NCBI RefSeq assembly: GCF_003730115.1
Contig: NZ_RJVP01000002.1
Span: 310,001 to 374,000 of the forward strand
Reading direction: 5' to 3'
Length of the DNA: 64,000 nt
From: Pseudomethylobacillus aquaticus
GTDB taxonomy: Bacteria; Pseudomonadota; Gammaproteobacteria; Burkholderiales; Methylophilaceae
How positions within the stretch are numbered: the first letter of the stretch is position 1; every line of letters starts with the position of its first letter. This document shows positions 35,063-45,174 of this stretch, piece after piece. Both the position numbers and the translations under genes were made by a program. The notes beneath the pieces were generated by a model. That model did no database searches. It had not been told where the DNA came from and worked only from the letters and a program-made list of their open reading frames with translations.

Positions 35063-36817
35063 TTACCTGCCACCAAGCACAACACGTGCTCCGATAGCAA
35101 GCTGGAAGATCATCTGTGTTATGTCTTTGAAAAGCTGGCGTGATTTTACATCTACCTTGGGCAGTATCATCACCTGGTCGCCTGCGGCAATCGATTTGAT
35201 CTTGCTTCCATCATCATAGCTGCCATCACGGTGTGCGACGATGATTCTGGAATTGTCAGCATTCTGGGTATAGCCTCCAGCGAGCTGGATATAATCATTC
35301 ACGCTATATTTTCTGTCGAAGACGATGGTGTTCGGGAACAGGACTTCGCCACTGACCAATACCAGGTTGTCATTGACTGGTACGTTGATGATGTCACCGC
35401 TCTCAAGTAATAGTTCATCGCGTGTCTCTGCCTTGGCGATCAAGACTTGACCGTTGGGTTCGATCTCTTTAGCACGATCCACCCATTGCAACACTAGCGC
35501 GGCCTCTTGTGAGCGCAGCCCAGCCTCTTCAGCCGTACCAGAGCGCGCCGTTAACAGGCTTGCTTCCAGATTCTTAAGCGTTAGTTCAAGGTTGGCTTTT
35601 TGACGGGCTTTGACACTCTGCCGAAACAATTGCAGGCTGGTTTTATCAGAGCGTTCTGTGAATTGGATCGCTTTGATCAACTCCCCAAGCCTTGTGCCAT
35701 AGGGAAGGATGTATTCTTGCTGTGAAAGATGTTCACCTTGTACTCGTACTGCAATCGTGCCTGGGCGCTTGTCTGAGGTGAACTCGATCTCATCGCCACT
35801 GAGGATACTCAATGCTTTTGTCTGGTTGATGGGGAAGTACTCGGTGTTCATGACTGTGCCTGTATTGCGCTTGATGCGCAGGTGAGTCACCACGGCGGTT
35901 GGTTTTGCAAATTTAATCAATTCTTTTACGTCGATGCTGCCATCCTGGAATTCAAAGCGTTTCGGATTCTGTACCATGCCTGTGACCAATACCGAATTTT
36001 GACGTTGACCCACGAAGATCACATCGCCATCGGAGAATTGAACCAGGGGCATGACGCCCTTAAGCAGAAAGTCGTAGAGATTGACTTCACTGCGGATCAC
36101 GCCATCACGTTTGACTTGAATATTCAGAAAGCTACCACGTTCAGGATCTACGCCGCCAGCCTGGTCAAGGTAATGCAGTAGGCTGTCAAGCGAGGTGCCG
36201 TGATACAGGCCGGGATGATGTACGAAGCCGCCTACATAGATACGTACTGGTTGTGCAGCAGCTAAGCTGGCATAGCTTTGGACATTGGAGGTGAAGATCT
36301 GACCGATTGCGGCTTGAAGTGCCGATTGCAGGTCCTGATTCTTTACCCCTAATACCTTTACCGGACCTACTTCAGGGATGAAGATGTTGCCTTTTGGGTC
36401 CACAACCAGAATATTCTCGAAGCTGTAACCACCCCACAGCTTGACTTGAATGCTATCGCCTACCGAGATGGTATAGCTTGGGTTGAACTGGGATGCTCCT
36501 GGCTTTGCGAATGCCCCAGTAAACAACTGGGCGCCGAACACGTCAGACAAAGTATTCTTCTCATAGTCAGCAAGCTGGGGTGCTGTAGGGATGACCAGAC
36601 TATTGGTTACTGATTGCCCCAAATTCCCGGCAGTCGGGGTTGCCGCACGTGCATTGGCGCTTTGACCATTCTGCTGTACTGCGGTTTGGGCGTTATTTTG
36701 CCCAATTCCGGGTAGTAGGGGAGAACTGACTCCGGCATTGCCCACGCCGAGATCTTCGCCTACGGCAAATGCGTTGGCGCTCACAAGCAGGGCAAGTAAC
36801 AGTAAGAAGTGTTTCAT
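35063..36817 (-). CDS. kpsD: KpsD/Wza-type polysaccharide export protein
   Basis: 584 residues with a signal peptide (MKHFLLLLALLVSANAFA). The Poly_export domain lies at about 105-200 (YTISVGDSIQVKLWGG, GNIFIPEVGPVKVLG), followed by SLBB-like segments (VRIYVGGFVHHPGLYHG, VLVTGMVQNPKRFEF, VSGEVLFPNTIVFDRKYSVNDYI). No lipobox cysteine is seen, as in E. coli KpsD. It forms the periplasmic and outer-membrane part of a group 2 capsule exporter. Only 2 bp separate it from kpsE, so it is in the kpsMTED operon. Confidence 0.9.
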   Translation of the reverse strand: MKHFLLLLALLVSANAFAVGEDLGVGNAGVSSPLLPGIGQNNAQTAVQQNGQSANARAATPTAGNLGQSVTNSLVIPTAPQLADYEKNTLSDVFGAQLFTGAFAKPGASQFNPSYTISVGDSIQVKLWGGYSFENILVVDPKGNIFIPEVGPVKVLGVKNQDLQSALQAAIGQIFTSNVQSYASLAAAQPVRIYVGGFVHHPGLYHGTSLDSLLHYLDQAGGVDPERGSFLNIQVKRDGVIRSEVNLYDFLLKGVMPLVQFSDGDVIFVGQRQNSVLVTGMVQNPKRFEFQDGSIDVKELIKFAKPTAVVTHLRIKRNTGTVMNTEYFPINQTKALSILSGDEIEFTSDKRPGTIAVRVQGEHLSQQEYILPYGTRLGELIKAIQFTERSDKTSLQLFRQSVKARQKANLELTLKNLEASLLTARSGTAEEAGLRSQEAALVLQWVDRAKEIEPNGQVLIAKAETRDELLLESGDIINVPVNDNLVLVSGEVLFPNTIVFDRKYSVNDYIQLAGGYTQNADNSRIIVAHRDGSYDDGSKIKSIAAGDQVMILPKVDVKSRQLFKDITQMIFQLAIGARVVLGGR

Positions 36818-36819
36818 AG

Positions 36820-37926
36820 TTAATCCTTATGATCCCGGATGATGGCTGCAATCAAATGGAAAATACCAGTGATCAGCAAAATGAAGACGAGGTATACAAA
36901 GCTGTTGAAAATGCGACGTGGTTCCAGTGGATACTGAGGAAATGTTGGTGTCTGGATCACAGTGAGTTTTTTAAGTTGGCTCGCAGCCTGGAGCTTGCCT
37001 CGTTCTAACGTGGCAAGCGTGTTCTTGTACATCTCTTGTGCGAATTCGGCCGCTAGTTGCAGGCGTTGATATTCTTCCACCGATTTATTGAGTGTTTTGC
37101 CGGATTTTGAGGTTAAACGGCGCTGTTCCTGTTCAATCTGGCTTTCAAGCGCACTGATGTTGAAGTCAACTTCAATGATGCTGGGTGAATTAGGATTGAT
37201 GTAGCTGGACATCACTTTTTTCTTGGCACGTAGCTCAGCCAGCTTGGATTCCAGGCTGCTGATGATGGAGGCGATGTTCTCGGCAGTGGTTTCGGGTGAA
37301 GCCAAACCTTTGGCGTTCTGATAGCTTACCAAGGATTGCCTTGCTTCCAGATTCCTCTTGGCGGCTCTGTCGGCCTGGCCTTGAAGAAAGCCGACTTGAT
37401 CGAGCGCGATCTTCTGCGCAACGGCATTCATGTAGCGCTCCCCTTCCAGCAACATGAACGAGTTGATGGCCTGAGCGATTTCTGGAGTAAAGCCTTGCGT
37501 TTTTACTATCAAGATGCCGGAAGCGTCATCAAACGTTACCTCCACTCGCCTTAAGTAATAGCGATAGAACCACTCGTTGGACAGATCTTCGGACCACATG
37601 CGGCTGATGATGTCAATGTCGGTATTGCTGTAGTGCTTGCGAAGATTAAGTTCGCTGTTCAACTTTTGCATCATGTCGACCGAAGTCAGATAGGCCTTTA
37701 GCAGCAGTTGGTCTGGCCTTGCGATGCCGCCTGAGGGGCCTCCGTTACCAAGAATCCCGGATAGATCGACCTGGCTTTGTTGCTGCCCTGTGATGCTGGT
37801 GCTCTGCATCATGACATGGGATTCAGAGACATACCGGGGGCTTGCGATCACCCCCCAGTAGGCTATGCTGGCCATGGCAACAAAAGTTGCCAACCACAGA
37901 GATGGCTTTTTCCGTAGATTTTTCAT
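36820..37926 (-). CDS. kpsE: KpsE/CtrB-type capsule export co-polymerase protein
   Basis: 368 residues with an N-terminal membrane segment (LWLATFVAMASIAYWGVIA), a long periplasmic coiled region (about 130-310, including KSGKTLNKSVEEYQRLQLAAEF) and a C-terminal membrane segment (FVYLVFILLITGIFHLIAAII). The proline-rich block before it (TPTFPQYPLEPRR) is typical of the PCP family. It links the inner-membrane ABC transporter with KpsD. It lies 50 bp after kpsT. Confidence 0.9.
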   Translation of the reverse strand: MKNLRKKPSLWLATFVAMASIAYWGVIASPRYVSESHVMMQSTSITGQQQSQVDLSGILGNGGPSGGIARPDQLLLKAYLTSVDMMQKLNSELNLRKHYSNTDIDIISRMWSEDLSNEWFYRYYLRRVEVTFDDASGILIVKTQGFTPEIAQAINSFMLLEGERYMNAVAQKIALDQVGFLQGQADRAAKRNLEARQSLVSYQNAKGLASPETTAENIASIISSLESKLAELRAKKKVMSSYINPNSPSIIEVDFNISALESQIEQEQRRLTSKSGKTLNKSVEEYQRLQLAAEFAQEMYKNTLATLERGKLQAASQLKKLTVIQTPTFPQYPLEPRRIFNSFVYLVFILLITGIFHLIAAIIRDHKD

Positions 37927-37976
37927 TTATATGCTTCGCATCGAGATTGATTGGATCTTAACTTTCATAAGCAGCT

Positions 37977-38639
37977 TCAGCGAGCGCCCCCATAAGCTTT
38001 AAGTGCATCCCGGATGTTATCAAACCATATGGCTCCACCGTCTTTTACATAGATGCCAGCCTCGCACATTTGCAACAGGGTGGCTTCATTGTGCGAAACA
38101 AGTATAAGATTCTTTGAGCGGTTTTCTCCAAGAAAAGAATTGGTGATCTTCTTTCTGAATGCCGCGTCACCTACGGACAGGATTTCGTCGGCAAGGTAGA
38201 CATTAAAATCAAACGCGAGCGAAAGGCTGAAATTCAAACGTGATTTCATGCCGCTGGAGTAAGTGTTGATTTTGTCATCAAATGCCTTGCCCAATTCGGA
38301 GTATTGTTGAGCGAATTCCAACTTTTCTGGAAGCTCATGCTCTGGTATGCCATGAATGCGTAATATGAATTTTGCATTTTGTTTACCGGTTAGGTTCCCT
38401 TTCATCCCCCCCTGAAAGTTCATCGGCCATGAAATTCTGGAGTCGACAGTGATCTTGCCAGTGCTAGGCGTATCCAGTCCACCAATCAGCCGTATCAGTG
38501 TCGATTTTCCGGCCCCATTCTTGCCAATCAAACCTACATTGACATTGGAAGGAATCTGCAGATTGATGTTGCGTAATATCCAGTCGCTATAACCTGTATC
38601 TGTTTCATAGCGTTTACTGAGGTTTTCTATCGTAATCAT
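37977..38639 (-). CDS. kpsT: Capsule ABC transporter ATPase
   Basis: 220 residues. Walker A GLIGKNGAGKST at 36-47, the signature YSSGMKSRL and Walker B VYLADEILSVGD are all present. The short length without a C-terminal carbohydrate-binding domain fits KpsT (capsule) rather than Wzt (O-antigen). Its ATG directly abuts the kpsM stop with no gap. It powers export of the lipid-linked polysaccharide through KpsM. Confidence 0.95.
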   Translation of the reverse strand: MITIENLSKRYETDTGYSDWILRNINLQIPSNVNVGLIGKNGAGKSTLIRLIGGLDTPSTGKITVDSRISWPMNFQGGMKGNLTGKQNAKFILRIHGIPEHELPEKLEFAQQYSELGKAFDDKINTYSSGMKSRLNFSLSLAFDFNVYLADEILSVGDAAFRKKITNSFLGENRSKNLILVSHNEATLLQMCEAGIYVKDGGAIWFDNIRDALKAYGGAR

Positions 38640-39449
38640 TTATTTGGATAGTAGTCGATGCGACATGTGGTATTGCAGGAACAGACCAATAAAGAGTGTT
38701 ACTACAGCGCCAGATGCAAGATACATAAGCGAAGTGCCTTGTGCGGGAGGGTAGGCGCTGAAAAACCCCCCATGTATCGATTCAAAGCCATGAGCCAGAG
38801 GATTCATCATCATGTACTCTTTGATGGGGTTGGGTATGTAGGTGATTGGAATGATGGCACCACTAGTGAAGTACATGACGCGCAGGGTGACGGTCACAAT
38901 GCTTTGGATTTTTGGCATGAACCGCACTATCACAGATAGGATCATTCCAAGCCCTAAGCCTAGCACCCAAATCAAAAAGTAGGCGATTAGAACGGTCAGT
39001 GGTTCGTTGGGCACGGCCTGGCGGCCTATGCTGGCGGCAACCGTGAAGAAAATGATGCTGGCCATCATGATCACAAAGCCCCTGAATACAGCTCGGATGA
39101 TGACACAGTCGACTGGCTTGATCTGTCGGTATGAAAGCAGGCCGGCATAAGCAGATACTGCGTTCATGCCATTCATCACAACTTCGCGGAACATGATGAT
39201 GCCTAACAGACCGCTGATAAAGAAGGTGACAACATCCACTCCAGGTACGAACCGGATATTCAGGTAGGTGTGTATCAGTAACCAGACCAGCACATGGGAC
39301 AATGGCTCAAAAATGATCCAGAACCAGGGCACACGCCCTTCTGAGAGATTGGCAGATGATTCGCGCAAAAAAAGTGCGCGCCAAACAGACCAGGTCACGT
39401 TTAGTGCAGATCGTTTGGTGGGGTCGATAGGGTTGGTAATGGTTGTCAA
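38640..39449 (-). CDS. kpsM: Capsule ABC transporter permease
   Basis: 269 residues with six predicted membrane segments (for example FWIIFEPLSHVLVWLLI, VVTFFISGLLGIIMF, MMASIIFFTVAASIG, LTVLIAYFLIWVLGLGLGM). PWFWIIFEPLSHV and FTSGAIIPITYIP are characteristic of the ABC-2 KpsM/Wzm group. It is the first gene of the leftward kps operon, divergent from hisB across 248 bp. It moves the finished capsule chain across the inner membrane. Confidence 0.95.
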   Translation of the reverse strand: MTTITNPIDPTKRSALNVTWSVWRALFLRESSANLSEGRVPWFWIIFEPLSHVLVWLLIHTYLNIRFVPGVDVVTFFISGLLGIIMFREVVMNGMNAVSAYAGLLSYRQIKPVDCVIIRAVFRGFVIMMASIIFFTVAASIGRQAVPNEPLTVLIAYFLIWVLGLGLGMILSVIVRFMPKIQSIVTVTLRVMYFTSGAIIPITYIPNPIKEYMMMNPLAHGFESIHGGFFSAYPPAQGTSLMYLASGAVVTLFIGLFLQYHMSHRLLSK

Positions 39450-39697
39450 TGTAAGGCCGAATTATGGTTGGTGATGTGTCGGCTTGATCGAAGTAAGCGC
39501 GACTATCATGACACAGGCGGTAATTTTAATTGGCTGTATGCACTGCATGCACAAACGATTCTTAAGATTAAATCACATCAATGATTACACAATTATACGA
39601 ATCATGAGTGACTTGTCTGCAATTGCACGGATTATCACTCAGGCAAAGATACGGCGCAAAAGAATAATCTGAGTTAAAATCAGTACAAGCTAATTTC
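39450..39697. promoter_or_regulatory. Divergent region between kpsM and hisB
   Basis: 248 bp, AT-rich, with no gene. It must hold the promoter of the kps operon and probably that of hisB. For hisB, TTGCAC (39623-39628) is followed at 17-18 bases by AAGATA/AGATAC, a weak sigma70-like pair. No clear kps promoter is seen. It is also the boundary between the accessory locus and conserved genes. Confidence 0.4.
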
Positions 39698-40300
39698 ATG
39701 CCTGATAATCGAATGCGTATCGCCGAAGTCAACCGCAACACCCTTGAAACCCAAATTACAGCCTCCATCAATCTGGACGGTACTGGTGTTTCGCAACTTG
39801 CTACCGGGCAAGGTTTTTTTGACCATATGCTGGATCAGATCGCCCGCCATGGCATGATGGATATTGCCATCGCTGCCAAAGGTGATCTGCACATCGATGC
39901 GCATCACACCGTAGAAGATGTCGGTATCACGCTGGGGCAGGCTTTTGCCAAGGCGGTTGGCGATAAGCGCGGCGTGCGTCGCTACGGCCACGCTTATGTG
40001 CCGTTGGACGAGGCCTTGTCGCGTGTGGTGCTGGATCTGTCCGGTCGTCCCGGTCTGGAATTCGGCGTCGAATTCACGCGCGCCCGTATCGGGGATTTCG
40101 ATGTGGATCTGATCCATGAATTCTTCCAGGGCTTCGTCAATCACGCACTGGTCACCTTGCACATCGATAACCTGCGTGGTGACAATGCGCACCATCAGGC
40201 AGAGACCATCTTCAAGGCATTCGGTCGCGCGTTGCGCATGGCGGTCGAGTTCGATGATCGCATGGCGGGCATCATGCCATCGACCAAGGGTACGCTCTAA
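39698..40300 (+). CDS. hisB: Imidazoleglycerol-phosphate dehydratase
   Basis: Up to 200 residues; the family usually begins at [10 protein letters not shown] (ATG 39713), so that start is an alternative. Metal-binding histidine clusters of the dehydratase are visible: [24 protein letters not shown] and [19 protein letters not shown]. It makes imidazole-acetol phosphate in histidine synthesis. It is the monofunctional form without the phosphatase domain found in E. coli. It heads hisBHAFIE here; no hisG, hisD or hisC precedes it. Confidence 0.95.
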   Translation: MPDNRMRIAEVNRNTLETQITASINLDGTGVSQLATGQGFFDHMLDQIARHGMMDIAIAAKGDLHIDAHHTVEDVGITLGQAFAKAVGDKRGVRRYGHAYVPLDEALSRVVLDLSGRPGLEFGVEFTRARIGDFDVDLIHEFFQGFVNHALVTLHIDNLRGDNAHHQAETIFKAFGRALRMAVEFDDRMAGIMPSTKGTL

Positions 40301-40342
40301 CTCATTGCTGTTTAAACGATTGCTGTTTCAGATACAACCATC

Positions 40343-40990
40343 ATGATTGATATTGCGGTAGTGGATTACGGCATGGGTAACCTGCGCTCGGTGGCCAAAG
40401 CGCTGGAACATGTAGCGCCGGATCATCGTGTGGTGGTGACCAGTGACCCAGCCAAGATCGCGGCAGCAGGTCGTGTGGTGTTCCCTGGCCAGGGCGCCAT
40501 GCCGGACTGTGTGCGTGAGCTGGATGCACGTGGGTTGCGTGAGGCGGTGATCGCTGCAGCGGCGGATAAGCCGTTTCTGGGTATTTGCATTGGCCTGCAG
40601 TTACTGTTCGACCATAGCGAAGAAGGTGATGTGGCTGGGCTGGGCATTGTTCCCGGTCAGGTAAAGCGCTTTGCTGCCGCGGACATGCATGATGCTCTGG
40701 GCGGCAAACTCAAGGTGCCGCACATGGGCTGGAACCAGGTATATCAGTCGGATAAGCACCCGCTATGGGCTGGTATCGAACAGGGTGCACGCTTTTACTA
40801 TGTGCACAGCTACTACGTGCAGCCTCAGGATGCGGCCATCGAGGCCGGGTATAGTGAATACCCAACCCGCTTCACTAGCTGTGTCGCCCGTAACAACATT
40901 TTTGCCGTGCAATTCCACCCGGAAAAAAGCCAGCATGACGGTTTGCAGCTGTTGGCCAATTTCGTGCGCTGGAATGGCGTATCCAACTGA
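40343..40990 (+). CDS. hisH: Imidazole glycerol phosphate synthase, glutaminase subunit
   Basis: 215 residues, class I glutamine amidotransferase. The nucleophile loop GICIGLQLLFDHS carries the active Cys. The His-Glu pair lies near the end (FAVQFHPEKSQ). The N-terminus DYGMGNLRSVAKALE is typical. It supplies ammonia to HisF, whose gene lies 0.8 kb downstream. A 42-bp gap separates it from hisB. Confidence 0.95.
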   Translation: MIDIAVVDYGMGNLRSVAKALEHVAPDHRVVVTSDPAKIAAAGRVVFPGQGAMPDCVRELDARGLREAVIAAAADKPFLGICIGLQLLFDHSEEGDVAGLGIVPGQVKRFAAADMHDALGGKLKVPHMGWNQVYQSDKHPLWAGIEQGARFYYVHSYYVQPQDAAIEAGYSEYPTRFTSCVARNNIFAVQFHPEKSQHDGLQLLANFVRWNGVSN

Positions 40991-41010
40991 CTTTTTGAAA
41001 CTATCACATT

Positions 41011-41751
41011 ATGTTGCTGATTCCTGCCATTGACCTCAAGGACGGTCACTGTGTTCGCCTCAAACAAGGCTTGATGGAGGATGCTACGGTGTTCTCTGAA
41101 GACCCGGGTGCGATGGCGCGCCATTGGGTGGACCGTGGCGGCCGACGTCTGCATCTGGTCGACCTGAATGGCGCGTTCGCCGGCAAGCCGGTCAATGAAG
41201 GTGCCATCAAGTCCATCGTGGAAGCGGTTGGCGGGGATATCCCCATCCAGCTCGGTGGCGGTATCCGCGATCTGGACACCATCGAGCGCTACCTCGATAG
41301 CGGCATCAGCTATGTCATCATCGGGACGGCTGCGGTGAAGAATCCTGGCTTTCTGCACGAAGCCTGTTATGCCTTCCCAGGCCAGATCATCGTGGGCCTG
41401 GATGCCAAGGATGGCAAAGTCGCGGTGGATGGCTGGTCCAAGCTGACCGGTCACGACGTGATCGATCTGGCAAAGAAATTCGAAGATTATGGTGTTGAAG
41501 CCGTGGTGTATACCGATATCGGTCGTGACGGCATGCTGAGTGGTGTCAACATCGAGGCTACCGTTGCGCTGGCGCAGGCGTTGCGCATCCCGGTGATTGC
41601 CAGTGGCGGTGTCACCAATCTGGACGACGTGCACCATTTGTGTGCGGTGGAAAGTGAAGGCGTGATCGGCGCCATCACCGGACGTGCCATCTACGAAGGC
41701 ACGCTGGATTTTGCCGCAGCGCAAAAACTGGCTGATGAACTGAATGGGTAA
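41011..41751 (+). CDS. hisA: ProFAR isomerase
   Basis: 246 residues, TIM barrel. [17 protein letters not shown] has the first catalytic Asp, and [14 protein letters not shown] holds the second (Asp in the second half barrel). It isomerises ProFAR to PRFAR and is homologous to HisF. It lies 20 bp after hisH, consistent with cotranscription. Confidence 0.95.
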   Translation: MLLIPAIDLKDGHCVRLKQGLMEDATVFSEDPGAMARHWVDRGGRRLHLVDLNGAFAGKPVNEGAIKSIVEAVGGDIPIQLGGGIRDLDTIERYLDSGISYVIIGTAAVKNPGFLHEACYAFPGQIIVGLDAKDGKVAVDGWSKLTGHDVIDLAKKFEDYGVEAVVYTDIGRDGMLSGVNIEATVALAQALRIPVIASGGVTNLDDVHHLCAVESEGVIGAITGRAIYEGTLDFAAAQKLADELNG

Positions 41752-41822
41752 GGGTTCCACCAGCTGTTTTTCTCTTCTACCGCGCACCTTGAAGCGTGCA
41801 GCGGTTCTCCCTAGAGTTGCCC

Positions 41823-42578
41823 ATGCTTGCTAAACGTATCATTCCCTGTCTGGACGTGACCGATGGTCGTGTGGTCAAAGGCGTCAATTTCCTGGAGCTG
41901 CGCGATGCAGGCGATCCAGTCGAGATCGCCAAGCGTTACGATGATCAGGGTGCCGATGAGCTGACTTTTCTCGACATCACTGCCAGCTCGGATAACCGCG
42001 GCCTGATCCTTGGCATCATCGAACAAGTCGCTTCGCAGGTATTCATTCCGCTCACGGTGGGTGGCGGGGTGCGCGAGGTGGAAGATGTGCGTCGCCTGCT
42101 CAATGCCGGCGCAGACAAGGTCAGCATCAACACCTCAGCCGTGCTCAACCCTCAATTGGTGGCGGATGCCGCTGGCCGCTTCGGTTCACAGTGCATCGTG
42201 GTGGCGATCGATGCCAAACAGGTCGGTGATCACTGGGAAGTGTTCACGCATGGTGGGCGCAAGGCTACCGGTATCAATGCGGTGGACTGGGCGCGCAACA
42301 TGGTGGCACTGGGTGCTGGTGAGTTGCTGGTGACCAGCATGGACAGGGACGGCACGCGGGTCGGTTTCAATCTGCCGCTGAATCGTGCCATCAGCGATGC
42401 GGTGGATGTGCCCATCATTGCCTCTGGTGGTGTAGGTAACCTGATGCACCTGGTTGAAGGGGTTAAGGAGGGCGGTGCAGATGCTGTATTGGCCGCCAGT
42501 ATCTTCCACTATGGTGAATTCACGGTGCGCCAGGCCAAGGAATACATGCGCGAGCACGGCATCGAGGTACGTTTGTGA
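41823..42578 (+). CDS. hisF: Imidazole glycerol phosphate synthase, cyclase subunit
   Basis: 251 residues from ATG 41823 ([12 protein letters not shown]), the standard HisF start; a longer frame from 41796 has no family support. Catalytic Asp residues lie in [12 protein letters not shown] and [12 protein letters not shown]. It forms a heterodimer with HisH and makes imidazole glycerol phosphate and AICAR. It overlaps hisI by 4 bp. Confidence 0.95.
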   Translation: MLAKRIIPCLDVTDGRVVKGVNFLELRDAGDPVEIAKRYDDQGADELTFLDITASSDNRGLILGIIEQVASQVFIPLTVGGGVREVEDVRRLLNAGADKVSINTSAVLNPQLVADAAGRFGSQCIVVAIDAKQVGDHWEVFTHGGRKATGINAVDWARNMVALGAGELLVTSMDRDGTRVGFNLPLNRAISDAVDVPIIASGGVGNLMHLVEGVKEGGADAVLAASIFHYGEFTVRQAKEYMREHGIEVRL

Positions 42579-42976
42579 GCGCTCCAGACAAGCTTGCCTG
42601 GCTGGATAAGGTGAACTGGACCACCGATGGTCTGGTGCCCGTCATTGCACAAGAGGCAGGCAGCGGGCGTGTGCTGATGTTCGCCTGGATGAATCGCGAA
42701 GCTTTGCAACTCACCTCCGAGACCGGTCATGCGGTGTACTGGTCGCGTTCGCGTGGCAGGCTGTGGCACAAGGGCGAAGAGTCCGGTCATGTGCAGCATG
42801 TGCACGAGATCCGGCTGGATTGCGATGAAGACGTGGTATTGCTGACCGTGGAGCAGGTGGGCGGTATCGCCTGTCATACCGGTCGTCACAACTGTTTCTT
42901 CCAGAAACTGGACCAGGGTAACTGGGTCATCGATCAGCCCGTGCTCAAAGACCCGAAAGCGATCTATCATGAATGA
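42575..42976 (+). CDS. hisI: Phosphoribosyl-AMP cyclohydrolase
   Basis: 133 residues from a GTG that overlaps the hisF stop (GTGA). Metal-binding cysteine sites are visible in [10 protein letters not shown] and [13 protein letters not shown], and [19 protein letters not shown] is the family block. It is the monofunctional form: the pyrophosphohydrolase is a separate gene (hisE) that overlaps its 3' end by 8 bp. Confidence 0.95.
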   Translation: MSAPDKLAWLDKVNWTTDGLVPVIAQEAGSGRVLMFAWMNREALQLTSETGHAVYWSRSRGRLWHKGEESGHVQHVHEIRLDCDEDVVLLTVEQVGGIACHTGRHNCFFQKLDQGNWVIDQPVLKDPKAIYHE

Positions 42977-43289
42977 TGTGTTGCAGCGTCTGGCGGAACT
43001 GCTGGAGCAGCGCAAGCAGGCTGACCCACAGTCGTCCTATGTGGCCAAGCTGTATGCCAAAGGCATGGACAGCATCCTCAAGAAGGTGGGTGAGGAAGCG
43101 ACAGAGACCATCCTCGCTGCTAAAGATGGCGACGCGCAACATCTGATCTATGAGACGGCGGATCTCTGGTTCCATACGCTGGTGATGCTGGCGCATGCTG
43201 GTCTGAACCCGCAGCAGGTGCTGGACGAGCTGGCGCGTCGTGAAGGGTTGTCTGGCCTGGAAGAAAAAGCGGCGCGCAGCAAAGAGTAA
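42969..43289 (+). CDS. hisE: Phosphoribosyl-ATP diphosphatase
   Basis: 106 residues, all-alpha MazG-like fold. [18 protein letters not shown] and [18 protein letters not shown] carry the acidic metal-binding residues. It removes pyrophosphate from phosphoribosyl-ATP, the step before HisI. It overlaps hisI by 8 bp and ends the his segment. Confidence 0.95.
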   Translation: MNDVLQRLAELLEQRKQADPQSSYVAKLYAKGMDSILKKVGEEATETILAAKDGDAQHLIYETADLWFHTLVMLAHAGLNPQQVLDELARREGLSGLEEKAARSKE

Positions 43290-43363
43290 GCTGCTAATGG
43301 CTTGCTGCCCTGCGCAGCCTTCCGTGGTGCAGCAGCTTGGTGACGAAATCGTAAGGAATGGCC

Positions 43364-43702
43364 ATGAGTGCTGACTGTATTTTTTGCAAGATCATCCGTG
43401 GGGAGATCCCCAGTACCATGGTGCATCAGGATGACCAGGTTGTCGTGTTCAAGGATATCCATCCCATCGCGCCAGTGCATCTGTTGATCGTGCCCAGGCT
43501 GCACGTCGCCAGTCTGGCGGAATGCGCTGAAACGGAACGAGATTTACTCGGCCATCTATTGCTGTTGGCGCCCAAGCTGGCCGCTGCACAGGGGCTGAAA
43601 GGCTTTCGTACCATGATCAACACGGGGCGCGAAGGTGGCCAGGAAGTGTTCCATCTGCATGTGCACGTCTTTGGCGGCGGCGATACGCTGCCCAGAACTT
43701 AA
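43364..43702 (+). CDS. hinT: HIT-family nucleotide hydrolase (HinT-like)
   Basis: 112 residues from ATG 43364; AAGGA lies 7 bases upstream, which favours it over ATG 43358. It has [13 protein letters not shown] near the start and the histidine triad [11 protein letters not shown] at the end. It hydrolyses purine nucleoside phosphoramidates. It is commonly found between hisE and tatA in betaproteobacteria. Confidence 0.9.
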   Translation: MSADCIFCKIIRGEIPSTMVHQDDQVVVFKDIHPIAPVHLLIVPRLHVASLAECAETERDLLGHLLLLAPKLAAAQGLKGFRTMINTGREGGQEVFHLHVHVFGGGDTLPRT

Positions 43703-43719
43703 TTTCAGGAGTATTTGGC

Positions 43720-43935
43720 ATGGGAAGCTTCAGTATCTGGCATTGGCTGATCGTTTTGCTGGTTGTCGTGTTGATTTTTGGCACCAAAAAACTGCGTAAT
43801 ATCGGCAGTGACGTGGGTGGTGCGGTCAAGAGCTTCAAGGACGCGGTGCGTGACGAAAAGTCCACGCCCAAGCTGGATGATGCGTCCACCGGCGAGACGG
43901 TAGAGAACGAAGTCAGCCACAAGCAAAAGCAGTGA
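43720..43935 (+). CDS. tatA: Sec-independent translocase subunit TatA
   Basis: 71 residues with one membrane helix ([19 protein letters not shown]), the FGTKKL hinge and an amphipathic helix ([14 protein letters not shown]). It forms the size-variable pore of the Tat system. It lies 17 bp after hinT and 45 bp before tatB. Confidence 0.95.
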   Translation: MGSFSIWHWLIVLLVVVLIFGTKKLRNIGSDVGGAVKSFKDAVRDEKSTPKLDDASTGETVENEVSHKQKQ

Positions 43936-43980
43936 TCTTCCACTTGGCCGACTGCTTGCATATAACAAGCTCTCTCCGTC

Positions 43981-44346
43981 TTGTTTGATATCGCTTTTTC
44001 CGAGTTGATCGTCATCGCGCTGGTCGCGCTGATCGTCATCGGCCCTGAGCGTCTACCCAAGGTGGCGCGTACGCTGGGCTCGGTGCTCGGGCGCATGCAG
44101 CGCTATGTCAACACGGTCAAGGCGGATATCGATCGTGAGCTGCAGCTGCAGGATCTGCACAAATTGCAGGATGAGATCCAGCAAAGCGTGCGCGAAGTGA
44201 AGTCTGGCGTGCAGGAAGTGCAAACCGACCTGCATCAAGCGGCGCGAGAGGCCGAAAACAGCATACTCGGCACTGCAGCCATCAACGCCCCGCAGAGCCC
44301 CGGCTATCCGCCCGCCTTGGACGCACCGCCCGATAGCAAGCCATGA
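43981..44346 (+). CDS. tatB: Sec-independent translocase subunit TatB
   Basis: 121 residues from TTG 43981, where the normal TatB N-terminus MFDIAFSELIVIALVALIVIG begins. The Glu8-type acidic residue and the GPERLPK hinge are present, followed by a long charged amphipathic helix. It binds Tat signals together with TatC. It overlaps tatC by 4 bp. Confidence 0.9.
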   Translation: MFDIAFSELIVIALVALIVIGPERLPKVARTLGSVLGRMQRYVNTVKADIDRELQLQDLHKLQDEIQQSVREVKSGVQEVQTDLHQAAREAENSILGTAAINAPQSPGYPPALDAPPDSKP

Positions 44347-45092
44347 GTGTTACCAATACGTTTATTTCCCATCTGCTTGAATTACGTGACCGCCTGCTAC
44401 GTACGCTGCTGGTGTTCGTGGCGGTGTTCATCTGCCTGTTCCCGTTTGCCAATGACATCTACACCCTGCTGGCGCAACCCATGCTGGCCAAGCTGCCAGC
44501 TGGCGGGCAGATGATCGCGACGGCAGTCACGACGCCGTTCTTCGTGCCGATGAAGGTGGCGATGATGGCGGCGTTCCTGCTCACCCTGCCACATAGCTTG
44601 TATCAGATCTGGTCCTTCGTTTCCCCTGGCTTGTATGCACATGAGCGCAAATTGATGGCGCCACTGGTGTTCGCCAGTACCTTGTTGTTCTTACTGGGCA
44701 TGGCATTCGCCTATTTTTTGGTGCTGCCTGTGGTGTTCGGCTTCATCACCGGCATTGCACCACAGGGCGTGGCAGTGATGACCGATATCGGCAATTATCT
44801 GGATTTTATTCTGGGCTTGTTCATGGCCTTTGGGCTGGCGTTTGAAGTCCCGGTGGCCGTGGTCATGATCGTGCTGTTCGGCTGGGTTGAGATCGCCAGC
44901 CTGAAAGAGGCACGTGGTTATGTGGTGGTGGGGGCTTTTGTGCTGGGGGCGATCTTCACGCCACCGGATGTGCTGTCACAGATCATGCTGGCCATCCCGC
45001 TATGGCTGCTGTACGAGCTGGGTATCATCATCGCCGGCGTACTCAAGCGCCAGCGCGATGCAAGCCCCAGACTGCCAGATGAACAGGGCTGA
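44343..45092 (+). CDS. tatC: Sec-independent translocase subunit TatC
   Basis: 249 residues with six membrane segments. It starts with FISHLLELRDRLLR, the cytosolic motif that recognises the twin arginines, and contains the periplasmic loop PSLYAHERK-like region FVSPGLYAHERK. Likely clients in this window are the Rieske protein (petA) and the DUF1501 protein, both with RR motifs. It converges on the protease gene. Confidence 0.95.
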   Translation: MSVTNTFISHLLELRDRLLRTLLVFVAVFICLFPFANDIYTLLAQPMLAKLPAGGQMIATAVTTPFFVPMKVAMMAAFLLTLPHSLYQIWSFVSPGLYAHERKLMAPLVFASTLLFLLGMAFAYFLVLPVVFGFITGIAPQGVAVMTDIGNYLDFILGLFMAFGLAFEVPVAVVMIVLFGWVEIASLKEARGYVVVGAFVLGAIFTPPDVLSQIMLAIPLWLLYELGIIIAGVLKRQRDASPRLPDEQG

Positions 45093-45174
45093 CCCAGACT
45101 AAAGCGCAAATCAACTGCCGACTCAGGCGTTAACTGCACCACTCAAGGCGGTGCACCTAGTCAAGGCGATGTCC

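Noticed and set aside
39484-39672. Small 62-codon frame between kpsM and hisB
   Set aside because: No ribosome-binding site, unlikely composition, and the region should hold two promoters.
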